From Takakia lepidozioides (Eukaryota > Streptophyta > Takakiopsida > Takakiales > Takakiaceae), in the NCBI GenBank assembly GCA_030704615.1, contig CM060734.1, forward strand, positions 34,176,042 through 34,240,041: a stretch of DNA of 64,000 bases, written 5' to 3'. Below are positions 8,689 to 18,000 of this stretch, piece after piece. Every line of letters begins with the position of its first letter. The stretch's first letter is position 1. Under the pieces are notes generated by a model. That model searched no databases, was not told where the DNA came from, and saw only the letters and a program-made list of their open reading frames with translations. Made by a program: the position numbers and the translations under genes.

Positions 8689-9862
8689 GGCGTTACCTGT
8701 ATGTGGAGAGGGATGAGACTGCACGACGCGTCTCACTGCGCCATGTGGCTCAGTTGGTACAGCAGTACCCTGACTTGTTGCCTGTGTCTGCAGTTCGTGG
8801 ATACCAACAAGCCTTGCCAGCAGACATTTCCTTGTTGGGGGCGCAAGATTTGGAGCAGGTTGGCTCCATTGATCTGATAGTGGCAGGTTGGCCCTGCCAA
8901 GGGCATTCATCAGCCGGGCATGGCAATGGATTGCGAGACTCGAGGACGGGTCTGTTTTGGGAGATGGTGCGGATTTTGCGCTGCTTGCAGCTTCATCAAG
9001 CTGTATCTCCAGCATACATCTTGGAGAATGTACCATTGATGGGTGATTCTCGGGCCAGGGTGATGGCCAGTGTGCATCAAGTCCGGTCGTGGCTTGGGTC
9101 AGCAGTGTTGCTGGATGCAACTGCAGTGGGGTCACGGGCTCATCGTCCACGACTATGGTGGACTAACTTGATGCCACCCGCACTGCTCAAGCGTGCATTT
9201 GATGGGGTGCAGCGGCCAGCACACCTCACCGTGGATGGCATTTTGGACACAGGAAGGCAGTCTCAACGTGTGAGACACGATGACCGTTCGCCTTTGGCCG
9301 TGGTCAACAGGGTGGGTCAACCACGAGCAGCATTACCTACACTGCTCAGCTTCCCGGATCCCATGCTTTTCGGGATGGTGGACCTGGCCTCCTGTGGGAT
9401 GCTCAGTTGCAGCAGTTAGTGGAGCCTAATGCCGACGAGCGAGAGCGGGCTATGGGGTTTTCCACTGGGACCACGGTGGTGCCTTCTCTTTCTGAGGCAT
9501 CACGTCGTCAGGTGTTGGGGCAAGCAATGGATCTCAATTGCTTGACCTGGATTGTCAGCTTGGCTATGGCTGAGCAACGTAGAGTGCGGAGTGCACTTCC
9601 CTTGACGGTCTCTCTGCCTACCGAGACGGTACAGGCAGCGAGTGGGGGCGAGCCGGTGAGGACCACGAGGTGTAGACATCCATGGCACATGTGGGAGGTG
9701 CTCGAGGTTCAGAGGGAGTTGGCAGCGAAGGCAGCTGTGATGGATGAGGTTGGGGATTCTTCTCGGGATGAGGAGGTTCTCAATGATGAGATGATGGGGC
9801 AGGATGAGGCCTTGTCATTGACTGAGCAGGAAGGGGGTACTGCTCAAGAGGTTGCAGCATAG
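8600..9862 (+). pseudogene. Retrotransposon-borne C5-cytosine DNA methyltransferase (copy A, one frameshift)
   Basis: The conserved motifs occur in canonical order. Motif I is LLDLFGGISTGLAAVL (SAM binding); a motif II-like VERDETAR follows; motif IV is AGWPCQGHSSAG with the catalytic Cys codon at 8895-8897; motif VI is LENVPLMGD with ENV at 9024-9032; motif VIII is SRAHRPRLWWTN; motif IX is TLLSF; motif X is ERERAMGF. The enzyme would transfer a methyl group from SAM to cytosine C5. Motif VIII resembles Dnmt3/DRM proteins, but I cannot fix the subfamily. Motifs I to IX lie in one frame (to 9419). A base missing near 9357 relative to copy B moves motif X into the frame 9407-9862. It sits between protease and RT, in pol orientation, and was evidently carried as part of the polyprotein. 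Confidence 0.85.
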
Positions 9863-10017
9863 CAACCACGGGACGCGTCCTCTACCTCTAAGCCCACTGG
9901 ACTTAAGGTTGCAGTTACGGAGGACAATTGGGAGCCTGACATCCCATTGTCACCGGAGGAGAGAGACGACGTATACGGCGGTTCCTGAGGGCTTATAGGA
10001 ATTGCTTTGCCTTCAGT

Positions 10018-12333
10018 TTGAAGGACTTGGGAGCACTGAAGGGTCAAGAGATCCGTATTGAGTTGGCCACTGACACGCCAATCTTTCGGAGACCCTATAG
10101 ATACAGTGACATGGAGAGGTCTTTGATTCAGATGAGGACTCAAGATCTCTGGGAGGCAGGTTTGGTGGAGCTCTCTGGTGGAGAGTATGCTTCAGCCACA
10201 GTGATGCCAGCTAAGAAGGATGTCTATGGCAATTGGACGGAGAGACGTATGTGCGGTGATTACCGGCCTGTAAATCGTCAGACCAAGTCCGATAGGTATG
10301 CCATGCCAACACCAGAGGAGATCTTTGATGCCATTGGGCATTCCAAGGTCTTTAGCACGTTGGATTTACGATCCGGATATCACCAGTTGCCGATCAAGGA
10401 GGCGGATAAGCAAAAGACGGCATTCTGGGGGATCAATGAGCACGGGAAGGATTGCCTATACCAGTGGCGGTTCTTACCATTTGGGCTTAAAAACGCTCCC
10501 GCTGAGTTTCAAAGAGTCATGGACAGGATTCTAGCAGGGGTGGAGTTTGCTCGGTGCTACATAGATGACATCATCATCTTTAGTGCTACGGTGGAGGAGC
10601 ATGAGAGACACCTTCAGGGGGTATTTGAGCGCTTGAGGACGCACGGATTGAAGTTACATCCGGGCAAGTGCAAGTTTTTCCACAACCAGATTGAGTATCT
10701 GGGTCACATGATATATCCTGGAGGATTGGGGGTACAGCAGACTAAGGTAGAGTCCATTGCACAGGTTCCACGCCCCACGGATGTGAGCCGAGTTCGAGCT
10801 TTCATGGGGTTAGCAAACTATTACAGACGGTTTGTTAAGGGATTTAGTGCCATTGCAAAGGCTCTAACCAGGCTGACCAAGGTGGACCAGGAGTGGCAGT
10901 GGGAAGATGAGCAAGAACAAGCTTTTCAAGAGCTCAAGGCGAGGTTGACCTCGGCGCCCATCTTGAGACGACCTATCAGGGGGCGTCCTTTTCAGCTGCA
11001 TACAGATTGGAGCATGCTGGGGCTTGGAGCGGTGCTCACACAGGTGGATGATGAGGGAAGAGAGTTCGTAGTGGCTTATGCTAGCCGCTCGAACAATGCT
11101 GCAGAGTCTAAGTATAGCTCATATGAGGGAGAATGCTTAGCTGCAGTGTGGGCCGTGGCACACTTCAGGTGCTATTTATACGGCAATCTCTTCACCCTTG
11201 TCACGGATCACCAACCACTCAAGTGGTTGATGGAGTCAGACAAGCTTACGGGGAAGCTTGCACGGTGGGCACTCATCCTTCAAGAGTATGACTTTCAGGT
11301 GGTGCATCGACCGGGTTTGGTCAATCGCAATGCAGATGGGTTGAGTCGCAATCCATGCACGAGCCAGCAGGATGACACTGGAGCTCGGTGGCATGGTGAG
11401 ACGGACGAGGAGATGGTGCCCGGATGGCATGCATCTGCATTTCTGTGTATCTTGGCAGCGGAAGGCCAGGTTGGACCTGCAACAGGGATGACTGTGGATC
11501 AAGTGTCTGAGGACCCTGAGGCCAGCAATGAGCAAGGTGGCGCCAAAGATATACATGAGGATTCAGCTGTGTTGGACTATCTTCGCACTGGAGACACGGC
11601 AGCCACTGTGACTGCCAAGGAGAGGGATCGGATCCTACAACGAGCCAAGAGGTTCAAGTGGGAGGGGACACACCTGCTCCGAGTGTGGGAGGATGGTCGA
11701 GTGAGGATTGTGCCTCACCCAACACAGCGGGCACGGTTAGTGCGGCATGCCCACGAGGAGTTGGGGCATTTTGGGGTGCGACGCACCCATAGCCTACTGC
11801 AGGGGCAGTATTGGTGGCGTGGTATGCACACAGAGGTGCAACAATTTGTGGCTAGGTGCATGGTGTGTGACAGGGTGCGTGCTTCATTCAACGCCCCTAC
11901 TCCACAATTGCACCCTCTTCCGATCATGGGATTGGGCTACAGGTGGAGTCTTGACTTCGCACGGCCGTTGCCACTGACCATGCGCCACAACAAGTACGTG
12001 TTGGTGATGGTGGAGCACTTCTCCAAGTGGATTGAATTGGTTCCATTGCCTGATAAGGCTAGTGAGGGAGCTGCGTATGCATTCTTGGATTGTGTGCTTA
12101 GCCGATTCGGTGCTCCAGCTGAGGTACTCACGGACCAAGGGAGAGAGTTCTTGGGGGAGTTTCAGGCTTTGTGTGACAAGGCCTTGATAGACCACCGCAC
12201 CACTTCTCGGGATCATCCTGAGGCCGATGGCTTGGCAGAGAGAGTTGTTCAGACAGTAAAGAGGGGTTTGCGCAAGTATGGCTTGCAGATGGTTCCAGAT
12301 GGGGATTGGTTATGTCCACAATGCATTGGATAG
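10018..12333 (+). CDS. pol: Copy A Pol: reverse transcriptase, RNase H and truncated integrase
   Basis: An open frame of 771 codons. The RT covers residues 1-250, with LPFGLKNAPAEFQRVMD and the catalytic YIDDIIIFS. The RNase H covers about 320-440 (HTDWSMLGLGAVL, YEGECLAAVWAV, LVTDHQPLKWL). The integrase has its zinc-binding region near residues 580-625 (HEELGHFG to CMVCDR) and the DDE core (SLDF, LTDQGREF, DHPEADGLAERV). After KYGLQ the protein jumps to the last residues of a PHD finger (VPDGDWLCPQCIG). Copy B shows that about 660 bp between these points are missing. The frame opens upstream of 10018, so the start is not an initiation site; the region was probably made by polyprotein cleavage. 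Confidence 0.85.
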   Translation: MKDLGALKGQEIRIELATDTPIFRRPYRYSDMERSLIQMRTQDLWEAGLVELSGGEYASATVMPAKKDVYGNWTERRMCGDYRPVNRQTKSDRYAMPTPEEIFDAIGHSKVFSTLDLRSGYHQLPIKEADKQKTAFWGINEHGKDCLYQWRFLPFGLKNAPAEFQRVMDRILAGVEFARCYIDDIIIFSATVEEHERHLQGVFERLRTHGLKLHPGKCKFFHNQIEYLGHMIYPGGLGVQQTKVESIAQVPRPTDVSRVRAFMGLANYYRRFVKGFSAIAKALTRLTKVDQEWQWEDEQEQAFQELKARLTSAPILRRPIRGRPFQLHTDWSMLGLGAVLTQVDDEGREFVVAYASRSNNAAESKYSSYEGECLAAVWAVAHFRCYLYGNLFTLVTDHQPLKWLMESDKLTGKLARWALILQEYDFQVVHRPGLVNRNADGLSRNPCTSQQDDTGARWHGETDEEMVPGWHASAFLCILAAEGQVGPATGMTVDQVSEDPEASNEQGGAKDIHEDSAVLDYLRTGDTAATVTAKERDRILQRAKRFKWEGTHLLRVWEDGRVRIVPHPTQRARLVRHAHEELGHFGVRRTHSLLQGQYWWRGMHTEVQQFVARCMVCDRVRASFNAPTPQLHPLPIMGLGYRWSLDFARPLPLTMRHNKYVLVMVEHFSKWIELVPLPDKASEGAAYAFLDCVLSRFGAPAEVLTDQGREFLGEFQALCDKALIDHRTTSRDHPEADGLAERVVQTVKRGLRKYGLQMVPDGDWLCPQCIG
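12283..12333 (+). other. Deletion junction: integrase fused to PHD finger tail
   Basis: Relative to copy B, sequence equivalent to 52551-53211 is absent. In copy B the hexamer AGAAGG occurs at both edges (52545-52550 and 53206-53211), and copy A carries one diverged version (AGATGG). This fits a microhomology-mediated deletion. It removed the integrase C-terminal domain and most zinc ligands of the PHD finger. Confidence 0.7.
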
Positions 12334-12591
12334 TGGGAGTGGATACAACCATGGGAGGCTAACAAGCAACGCAAGGCCCAGCTACAGGAGACCTTGAATA
12401 CACGAAGTCCTGGCTCAAGTTCACAGATTGCAAGACGGCGACTAACGATGGGGCTACTCTTGTACCCGGCCTCTTGGTCTATAGAGTTTGAGTGCGATAG
12501 GGACAGTGATACAGGACTTAGTACGGCTATGGCTATTACGTCTTGTAGCTATCTGGAGGTAGAGGGACCTATCCACCAGCTAGGGGGGCGA
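12334..12591 (+). other. Copy A 3' noncoding region with polypurine tract
   Basis: It holds no gene. The sequence is conserved with copy B (53253-53511) and copy C. It ends in AGGGGGG (12582-12588) followed by CGAT and segment B1, the expected place and composition for the plus-strand primer (polypurine tract). Confidence 0.65.
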
Positions 12592-13113
12592 TTGTGGTAA
12601 ACTACTTTATTGTGCATATATGTGTGGTGTGGTTTGGACAGCGATGTAGTTGTGTAGCGATATGTATGCGCACGACAGCTGTCAAGTTAAATAAGCACAG
12701 TGTGAAAACAGCTAGAATAAAACTAGTTATTTGTATTTAACACTTGGATTTAGGTCAAGTGTTAAATCAGGTGTCAAGTTTAGTTTGACACCTGGTCCGT
12801 CTTATCTTCACGAGAGCGGCAGTCGCGCGGCTCATCTTTCTCGAGTTGAGCCTGCGCGACCGAGCTCCTGCATGTGTTTAGATTTGAGTGTGCTTATGTA
12901 GGGGTACATGTTGTTGTGGGGTGGAGTCCCCATAGCTTGGGGTGCCCCTGGCTCGACTACTATTTTCTAAGAGTGATGGTTTGGTTTTCATGTTTTGTGT
13001 CACAATGTGTTCGTTGGATTTCTATCATTGTGGTAAACTACTTTATTGTGCATATATGTGTGGTGTGGTTTGGACAGCGATGTAGTTGTGTAGCGATATG
13101 TATGCGCACGACA
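12592..13113 (+). repeat. Copy A right end: B1-A2-B2 split repeat
   Basis: B1 (12592-12677, 86 bp) starts TTGTGGTAAAC and ends CACGACA. Two bases (GC) separate it from A2 (12680-13027, 348 bp), which is followed directly by B2 (13028-13113), identical to B1. The B1/A2 junction reads GACAGCTGTC, a perfect palindrome built from the two outer termini (GACA end and TGTC start). The 4-bp duplication GCGG follows at 13114-13117. Confidence 0.85.
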
Positions 13114-13117
13114 GCGG

Positions 13118-13440
13118 TACCCAAGTTCACTTGTTCAAAAACAGAGGAAGGCCCCCATTCATCGGCATGAAAAACCAACCTGTCCTATTTTACGCGTTCA
13201 TGAACGGTAAACGGAGGAACGCCCCAGTCAGCTGCCCTTCACCGACGTAAAAAGATCAACTTGGGCCCCCATAAGACCTCATCTTACGAATTTCGTAAGG
13301 CACTAGATGAACTACGCCTGATGTAATGTACGTCGTCTGGTCAAGATGAAAACTTCCCGTCTAAGAAGTTAAGATTTTTTTTAAAAAAAAATTTCTAGGC
13401 GATTTTTTCCAGTTATTTCAAGCTCCGCTCATGAGTTTGA
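13118..13440. other. Intergenic sequence, nothing recognised
   Basis: No coding potential or repeat was recognised. It contains short A and T runs around 13375-13390. Confidence 0.5.
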
Positions 13441-13550
13441 GGACATCAAAATTAAGTGTAGGGTGGAATTTCCAGGAGTCTTCCAGGCTGGAATCCAGAG
13501 TGGGCGGAACACTTTGGTAGTTGGAACACTGTGATCCATGTGGATGGGTG

Positions 13551-13671
13551 AATTTCCAAGTGGGTTTTTGGAGTTTCCAAGAGCAATGTTGGGAAATGGA
13601 TCATAGTGTTCCAACATCCACAGTGTGCGGATAGATTGCTCTTGGGAACTCCAAAAACCCACTTGGAAATT
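13551..13671. repeat. Fold-back inverted repeat (about 37-bp arms)
   Basis: The arm at 13551-13587 is the near-perfect reverse complement of 13634-13671, with one mismatch in the part I compared. The roughly 46-bp spacer itself contains a shorter inverted pair (GGATCATAGTGTTCCAAC against the upstream TTGGAACACTGTGATCC at about 13521-13537). As RNA it would form a long hairpin. It may be a MITE-like or small-RNA-producing fold-back; no terminal duplication was seen. Confidence 0.6.
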
Positions 13672-13835
13672 TTGTCATGCAGGAAACCCACAACATACCT
13701 CAAATGGATCACTGCCAATGAAATTGTTAGGGAATATGTGGGCAAAATCTTAATAGTTCATAATCTCCACCCTCTAAGGTGACACATTCTAACAACAGCG
13801 AGTGATACTAGGTCTGACTTCTCCGGTTCGTTAAA

Positions 13836-15760
13836 TTGGCTGCTCCTCTTACCTTCCCACTGCGTAAACATGTCCACTTTGTTTTGGGCATTGTTGAGCG
13901 ATCTTCCTTTGAAAAACTTAAAATCGCCTTAACAACTGCGCCCGTGTTGATTTATCCAGACTTTATTCAACCTTTCATTTTGCAGACTGATGCGAGTGAC
14001 CTGGCCAATCCGGGCGTCATTCTCAGTCAAGTCGGCCAGAATGGCAAAGAACATGTTGTCACCTATGCTTCGAGAAGGTTAGACAAACATGAGAGGAATT
14101 ACTTCATAACTGACAAGAAAGCTTTGGCTGTCATCTTTGGAGTCAAGTATTTCAAGCAGTATTTGCATGGTTGTCCTTTTACTATATTTGAGACTGACCA
14201 TTTATCTTTGAAAGCTCTAATGGCCCGTCGTGAGTTATTGGATGTCTTGCAACATGGGCTTTGATCCTACAAGGCTATGATTTCAAGATCACATGTGAAA
14301 GGGACAAGGACAACGTGAATGTTGATGCATTGACCAGTAGGGAAATGAAGAGGGCGAATCCATATACCACTTTGGATAATTTGCTATCACTAACCACTAC
14401 AGAAGCTCCACCTGTTAGTTCTATTGGCCATACCATGTTTCAGGATTTGACCTTCTTTCACCTTCTGGATGGTCCCCCTGCACAGGCCGATTTGCTTAGC
14501 AGTTGGGACCTATTATAGTTTGATGTTGGATGAAAAGTGTCAGGATATTTGTAAGCACTCGGAGGGTAAATCGTAGGGGTTGTTGGATGCACGACTTTGC
14601 TCATCTTCTGTCAATTTCTTCTTCGCAACATTTGGTTATGGCTTTGGACAAGGCTCAAATCGGGGAATAGCTCTGTTATCAGGACTTGCTTACTACCTCA
14701 TAGGCAGCCATTTGAAACATGGTGAGGAACCAAGAAGGGACGACAAACGGGAGCGGAAACTTTTTTATCTTCTGCACTAACCTATTGATGTGTGGTCATG
14801 AGTAGGCTAGGCATGAATGATTCACTATACGCTGCTTTATTCCAAAAGTGCAAGATTGGTACTCACGTTAGTGAGGCGTTAGTGGCATATCCAAGCACCT
14901 TACATGAGGCAAGGGAACTATCATTTCTGCTCTCACAGTAAAATGAAGGGAAGTTGTACAAAGTGTCGGAAGTTTCTCTGAGGTCTTCTGTTCCTGCTTT
15001 GAGATTCGACCATTGGTTGTTAAGCACAATGACGATGTAGTACAATTCTTCTTCAATGAGGTAGTACTACGCATGGGTGCCCTTTCGAAAGTCTCATAGA
15101 CCAAGGTATTGAGTTCGATAATTAGCTCATGGAAGTTGTGTATTTCGATCTTAATATGAATCACAATGTGACAGTATGGTTTTATAATCCTCAATGCAAC
15201 GGTTTGACTTAGCGCTTTAACAAAACCACGTATAAGATGTTGGAGAAGAATGGTTATTTGATTGAGGAATAGGACATTGTCATCCCTAGCGCGATACCCT
15301 TACACATCTCCTCTTTATAAGTGTCAGTTGCTGACCCTGTGGATTGGGATTTGTTCTTATATGATCTAGATAACAAATGCTGAAGGCTTATGGAAACAAC
15401 TAAGAGTAACATTGTCTTAGCTCCGTCTGCTCAAGTTAAACATTATAACCGCAGGCTGGTTGTCTATTTTGATGCCTTCAAGATTGGTCAATCTGTTTGT
15501 GCAGTACGATTACAACTTGGTAAGCAAGTCTCCTTGAAGGCTAAAAGAATGATTGACGATCCTTATCTCATTTCCAATATTCTCATAGGTAGGCAGTATT
15601 AGTTGCTTCCTCAGCATGATTCTACTGTTGTGATTTATGGTGTAGTACATGTATCATTGCTTGTTCCCTGCACTCTGTCTTTTGATCTATCATGTTTGAA
15701 TGTTCAGGATAGAAGGGTTAGCTTCACTCCTCTCCGTGCAAGATAAGCCCAGGCTACTGC
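13836..15760 (+). pseudogene. Decayed Ty3/gypsy pol remnant (E1): RNase H and integrase
   Basis: Two overlapping frames at 13836-14518 encode an RT-RNase H segment (FILQTDASDLANPGVILSQ, then YASRRLDKHERNYF, then VNVDALTSRE), split by an indel near 14262. From about 14990 to 15250 heavily broken integrase sequence follows (VVQFFFNEV, then NPQCNGLT). From 15390 to 15740 comes the tail (VRLQLGKQVS, then LPQHDST). This tail matches the minus-strand piece at 41419-42035, so E1 and E2 are one family. Many stops make it inactive. Neither LTR was recognised. Confidence 0.75.
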
Positions 15761-16639
15761 TACTTCCCTTTCATAGTTTAGACATATCTTTGGTAGTTTC
15801 ACCACCATGAAGCAATTGGGGGTTTTCCCATTGAGAGTCAAGTTTTGTCCTCCACTCACCTTAGAGTGAGGTTTTTTCTCTTAGGTTTTTTCATCCCTCT
15901 TGTATTGGATGCCCTAGATGCTGCAAATAAGAATTTTAGGACTTTTGTTCATTTGAAATTTGAACCAAGCTCGCAAGCTCGCTTGATTGGAGGGGCCAGC
16001 ATGCATCACATATGTAGGCCAGGAGTCCCCTTTGGCTATTATTCCTCATTATGGATGGACATAAGGTCATTGGAAAGGAATGGCGGTGAGCTGGATGAGG
16101 TTATGTTAAGGATTACAAATTTGTCTTACGTTAACAACTAGTTTATGATTAGATGGAGGTCTTGTGGCTGGCCTACGTACGGTGGACCTTTGATTGCAAT
16201 CTGGGTAGCCAAGTGTTTTACACCACATGGCATCCTTGTTTAGCCCTAGGTTTTTCCGGTGATCATTTGGTGCTCAACAGTGGAAGGTGGAAGGCGGCTA
16301 TGTTGGATGAATGTGACTTTAATGTTTGAATGCGGGCTTGAGTGTGTAAAGTTTGATTTCCTCACAAGCTTGTAGATTCCTCCTTATTAAGCAAGCTTGT
16401 TTTGCCAGCTATATCCCTAGAAAATTAGTTAGATGTACACCACATAGAAAGTAGAATAAGCCCATAAACGGGAACTCACAGGCCTGTCCCCTGTTTTTTT
16501 TTTTTTTTTAAATAAAAGGGGAGGAAGCCCTTTATATCATATTAAAAGAAGAATCATGAAAAAATAACCATGAGAGGAGGCCATGAAGGCTTACATCACA
16601 TAGTGATTGGGTAACACCCAGAACCAGTCCATCTAGTGG
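15761..16639. other. Intergenic sequence, nothing recognised
   Basis: Small open frames (e.g. 15845-16141) show no recognisable domain. A run of about 20 T lies at 16494-16513. This may include the old 3' end of the gypsy remnant, but no LTR partner was found. Confidence 0.4.
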
Positions 16640-16682
16640 TAAGCTCTATGAGGGCAAGGTTACATTGCCCTCATAGAGCTTA
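16640..16682. repeat. Perfect 18-bp inverted repeat with 7-nt loop
   Basis: TAAGCTCTATGAGGGCAA (16640-16657), loop GGTTACA, then the exact reverse complement (16665-16682). The stem is perfect on both strands and has no T tract suggesting a terminator. Its role is unknown. Confidence 0.75.
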
Positions 16683-16999
16683 GAGAGAAAGAAAACCAGG
16701 ACCTGAAGCTCATGGTTTCCAGAGCATGGAGAAGAGCCGGCCACCAGAACAAGTGGAGCTTTTCCTATTATTTGTACCAAAAAAAAAACTGCTTAAGAAA
16801 ATAAATAATAAATAACCTGCCTCCCTGTAACCTGTGAGTCCAAAAATTTGAAACAAGACTGAGCGCGCGCATTGACTTGAATGTTTCGTAAACAGAGACC
16901 AAAAGCAGTCGCGTAATGTGAACGCGATCAAACGGAGCTCACCTCTTAACGTCTCCCCTGACATCGCAGGGTTCGCCGCACCGTCGCACCCGCGCGTTC

Positions 17000-17640
17000 A
17001 CACGGGCACGTGTGCCGGTGCTAAACTAACCCTAATCTTATCATCGGTTTCCGCCACTCGCATTGCGCCGCACGCGCTTTGTGGGATACTCTTGTGCCAC
17101 GTCGCGCATTTATTACAGGCCCCCGCAAAAGAAGCGGCGGATGACGGCGCACCGGCCCCTCCGGTGGCGCTCAGCTCCACTGGCTGAGCAGGTGGGAGTT
17201 GCTTCGATTTGACGTGGTCGCACGGATGAATGTATGTCGTCCGCCAACTGTCACGGGCCCTGTATGTCAAACGCACGACTAGTGCTAGTCCCTTTCATGT
17301 TTGGATGGATGATAATAAGTGTGGACGATGCTCGTTGGCACGAAGCGCAAAGTCAACTTCCAAAAGGACAAAACAGGCCTTTGTAGAGGGCGACAGGATA
17401 GCGCCGGTGGCAGGGAGAGAACCGACCAAAAAGGACCGCAGGCTGGCCGGTCACAGGCTAAAGCATCCACCTATGTAGCACCGGCTGACTTTTGTAATCA
17501 CCGGCTGCTGAAGGTAAGCAGCCACGGCGCAGCCTTTTATCCGCAGGGTTGATGGAATTACCCAGTGGGGTGTGTCCACAGGGAGGATTCAAAGTCAAAT
17601 GCGTGTGAACGCCGCTCTTTGACTGCTGCTCTGCTTCGTC
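17000..17640 (+). promoter_or_regulatory. Probable WRKY gene promoter region with W-boxes, G-box and telo-box
   Basis: Three strict W-box cores (TTGACT or its complement AGTCAA) lie at 17351-17356, 17593-17598 and 17619-17624, and a looser TTTGACG at 17208-17214. The last two face each other about 20 bp apart. A G-box CACGTG is at 17007-17012 inside GGCACGTGTGCC, and a telo-box-like AACCCTAA at 17028-17035. W-boxes bind WRKY proteins, so auto- or cross-regulation is plausible. The transcription start is not determined. Confidence 0.5.
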
Positions 17641-18000
17641 ACTCTGCTGCAGACCTTCCTCGATTGCTTCTTCGCGCAGCGAGCAGCTCCGAGATCCATC
17701 ACATGGATTTCGTTTCTGTCTTCATTCTATCTCAGACAATCCATGCTAGACACATGCGGTTCCATCTTTTGCGTCTGCAGTGACCGACAGGGATTTGCTC
17801 TTCGCTATTCATATACTTCTTCTCATCACGATACTTCCGCCGAGAATTTTGGGGATCATCTCTGTCTGTCCTCTCTTTTTGTCTCTCTATCTCTCGCAAG
17901 TTCGACATCCATTATTTCATTGGGACATGCGATTTTCTTCGTCGGATTCTTCGCTAGACTCATCTTACACAGGAGGAACGTGCTTTTAGGGTGGTTTCTG

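Larger units (their letters stand above)
1782..13113 (+). mobile_element. Copy A: Ty3/gypsy-type retrotransposon with DNA methyltransferase and split terminal repeats
   Basis: The element begins TGTCAAG and ends CACGACA, and is flanked by the 4-bp direct duplication GCGG (1778-1781 and 13114-13117). Order: terminal segment A1, self-primer binding site, 3.5-kb leader with captured DNA, gag, protease, cytosine methyltransferase, RT-RNase H-integrase, remnant of a PHD finger, polypurine tract, then B1-A2-B2. A1 and A2 (348 bp each) differ at about 4 positions; B1 and B2 (86 bp each) are identical. That indicates recent insertion. The coding part is nevertheless damaged: a frameshift in the methyltransferase and a roughly 660-bp deletion removing the integrase C-terminus and most of the PHD finger. 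It was therefore probably mobilised by proteins of another copy. Confidence 0.9.

Noticed and set aside
10018-12333. DIRS/PAT-type element with tyrosine recombinase, suggested by the split repeats
   Set aside because: Pol ends in a zinc-binding and DDE integrase; no tyrosine recombinase motif was seen, and 4-bp target duplications are present.
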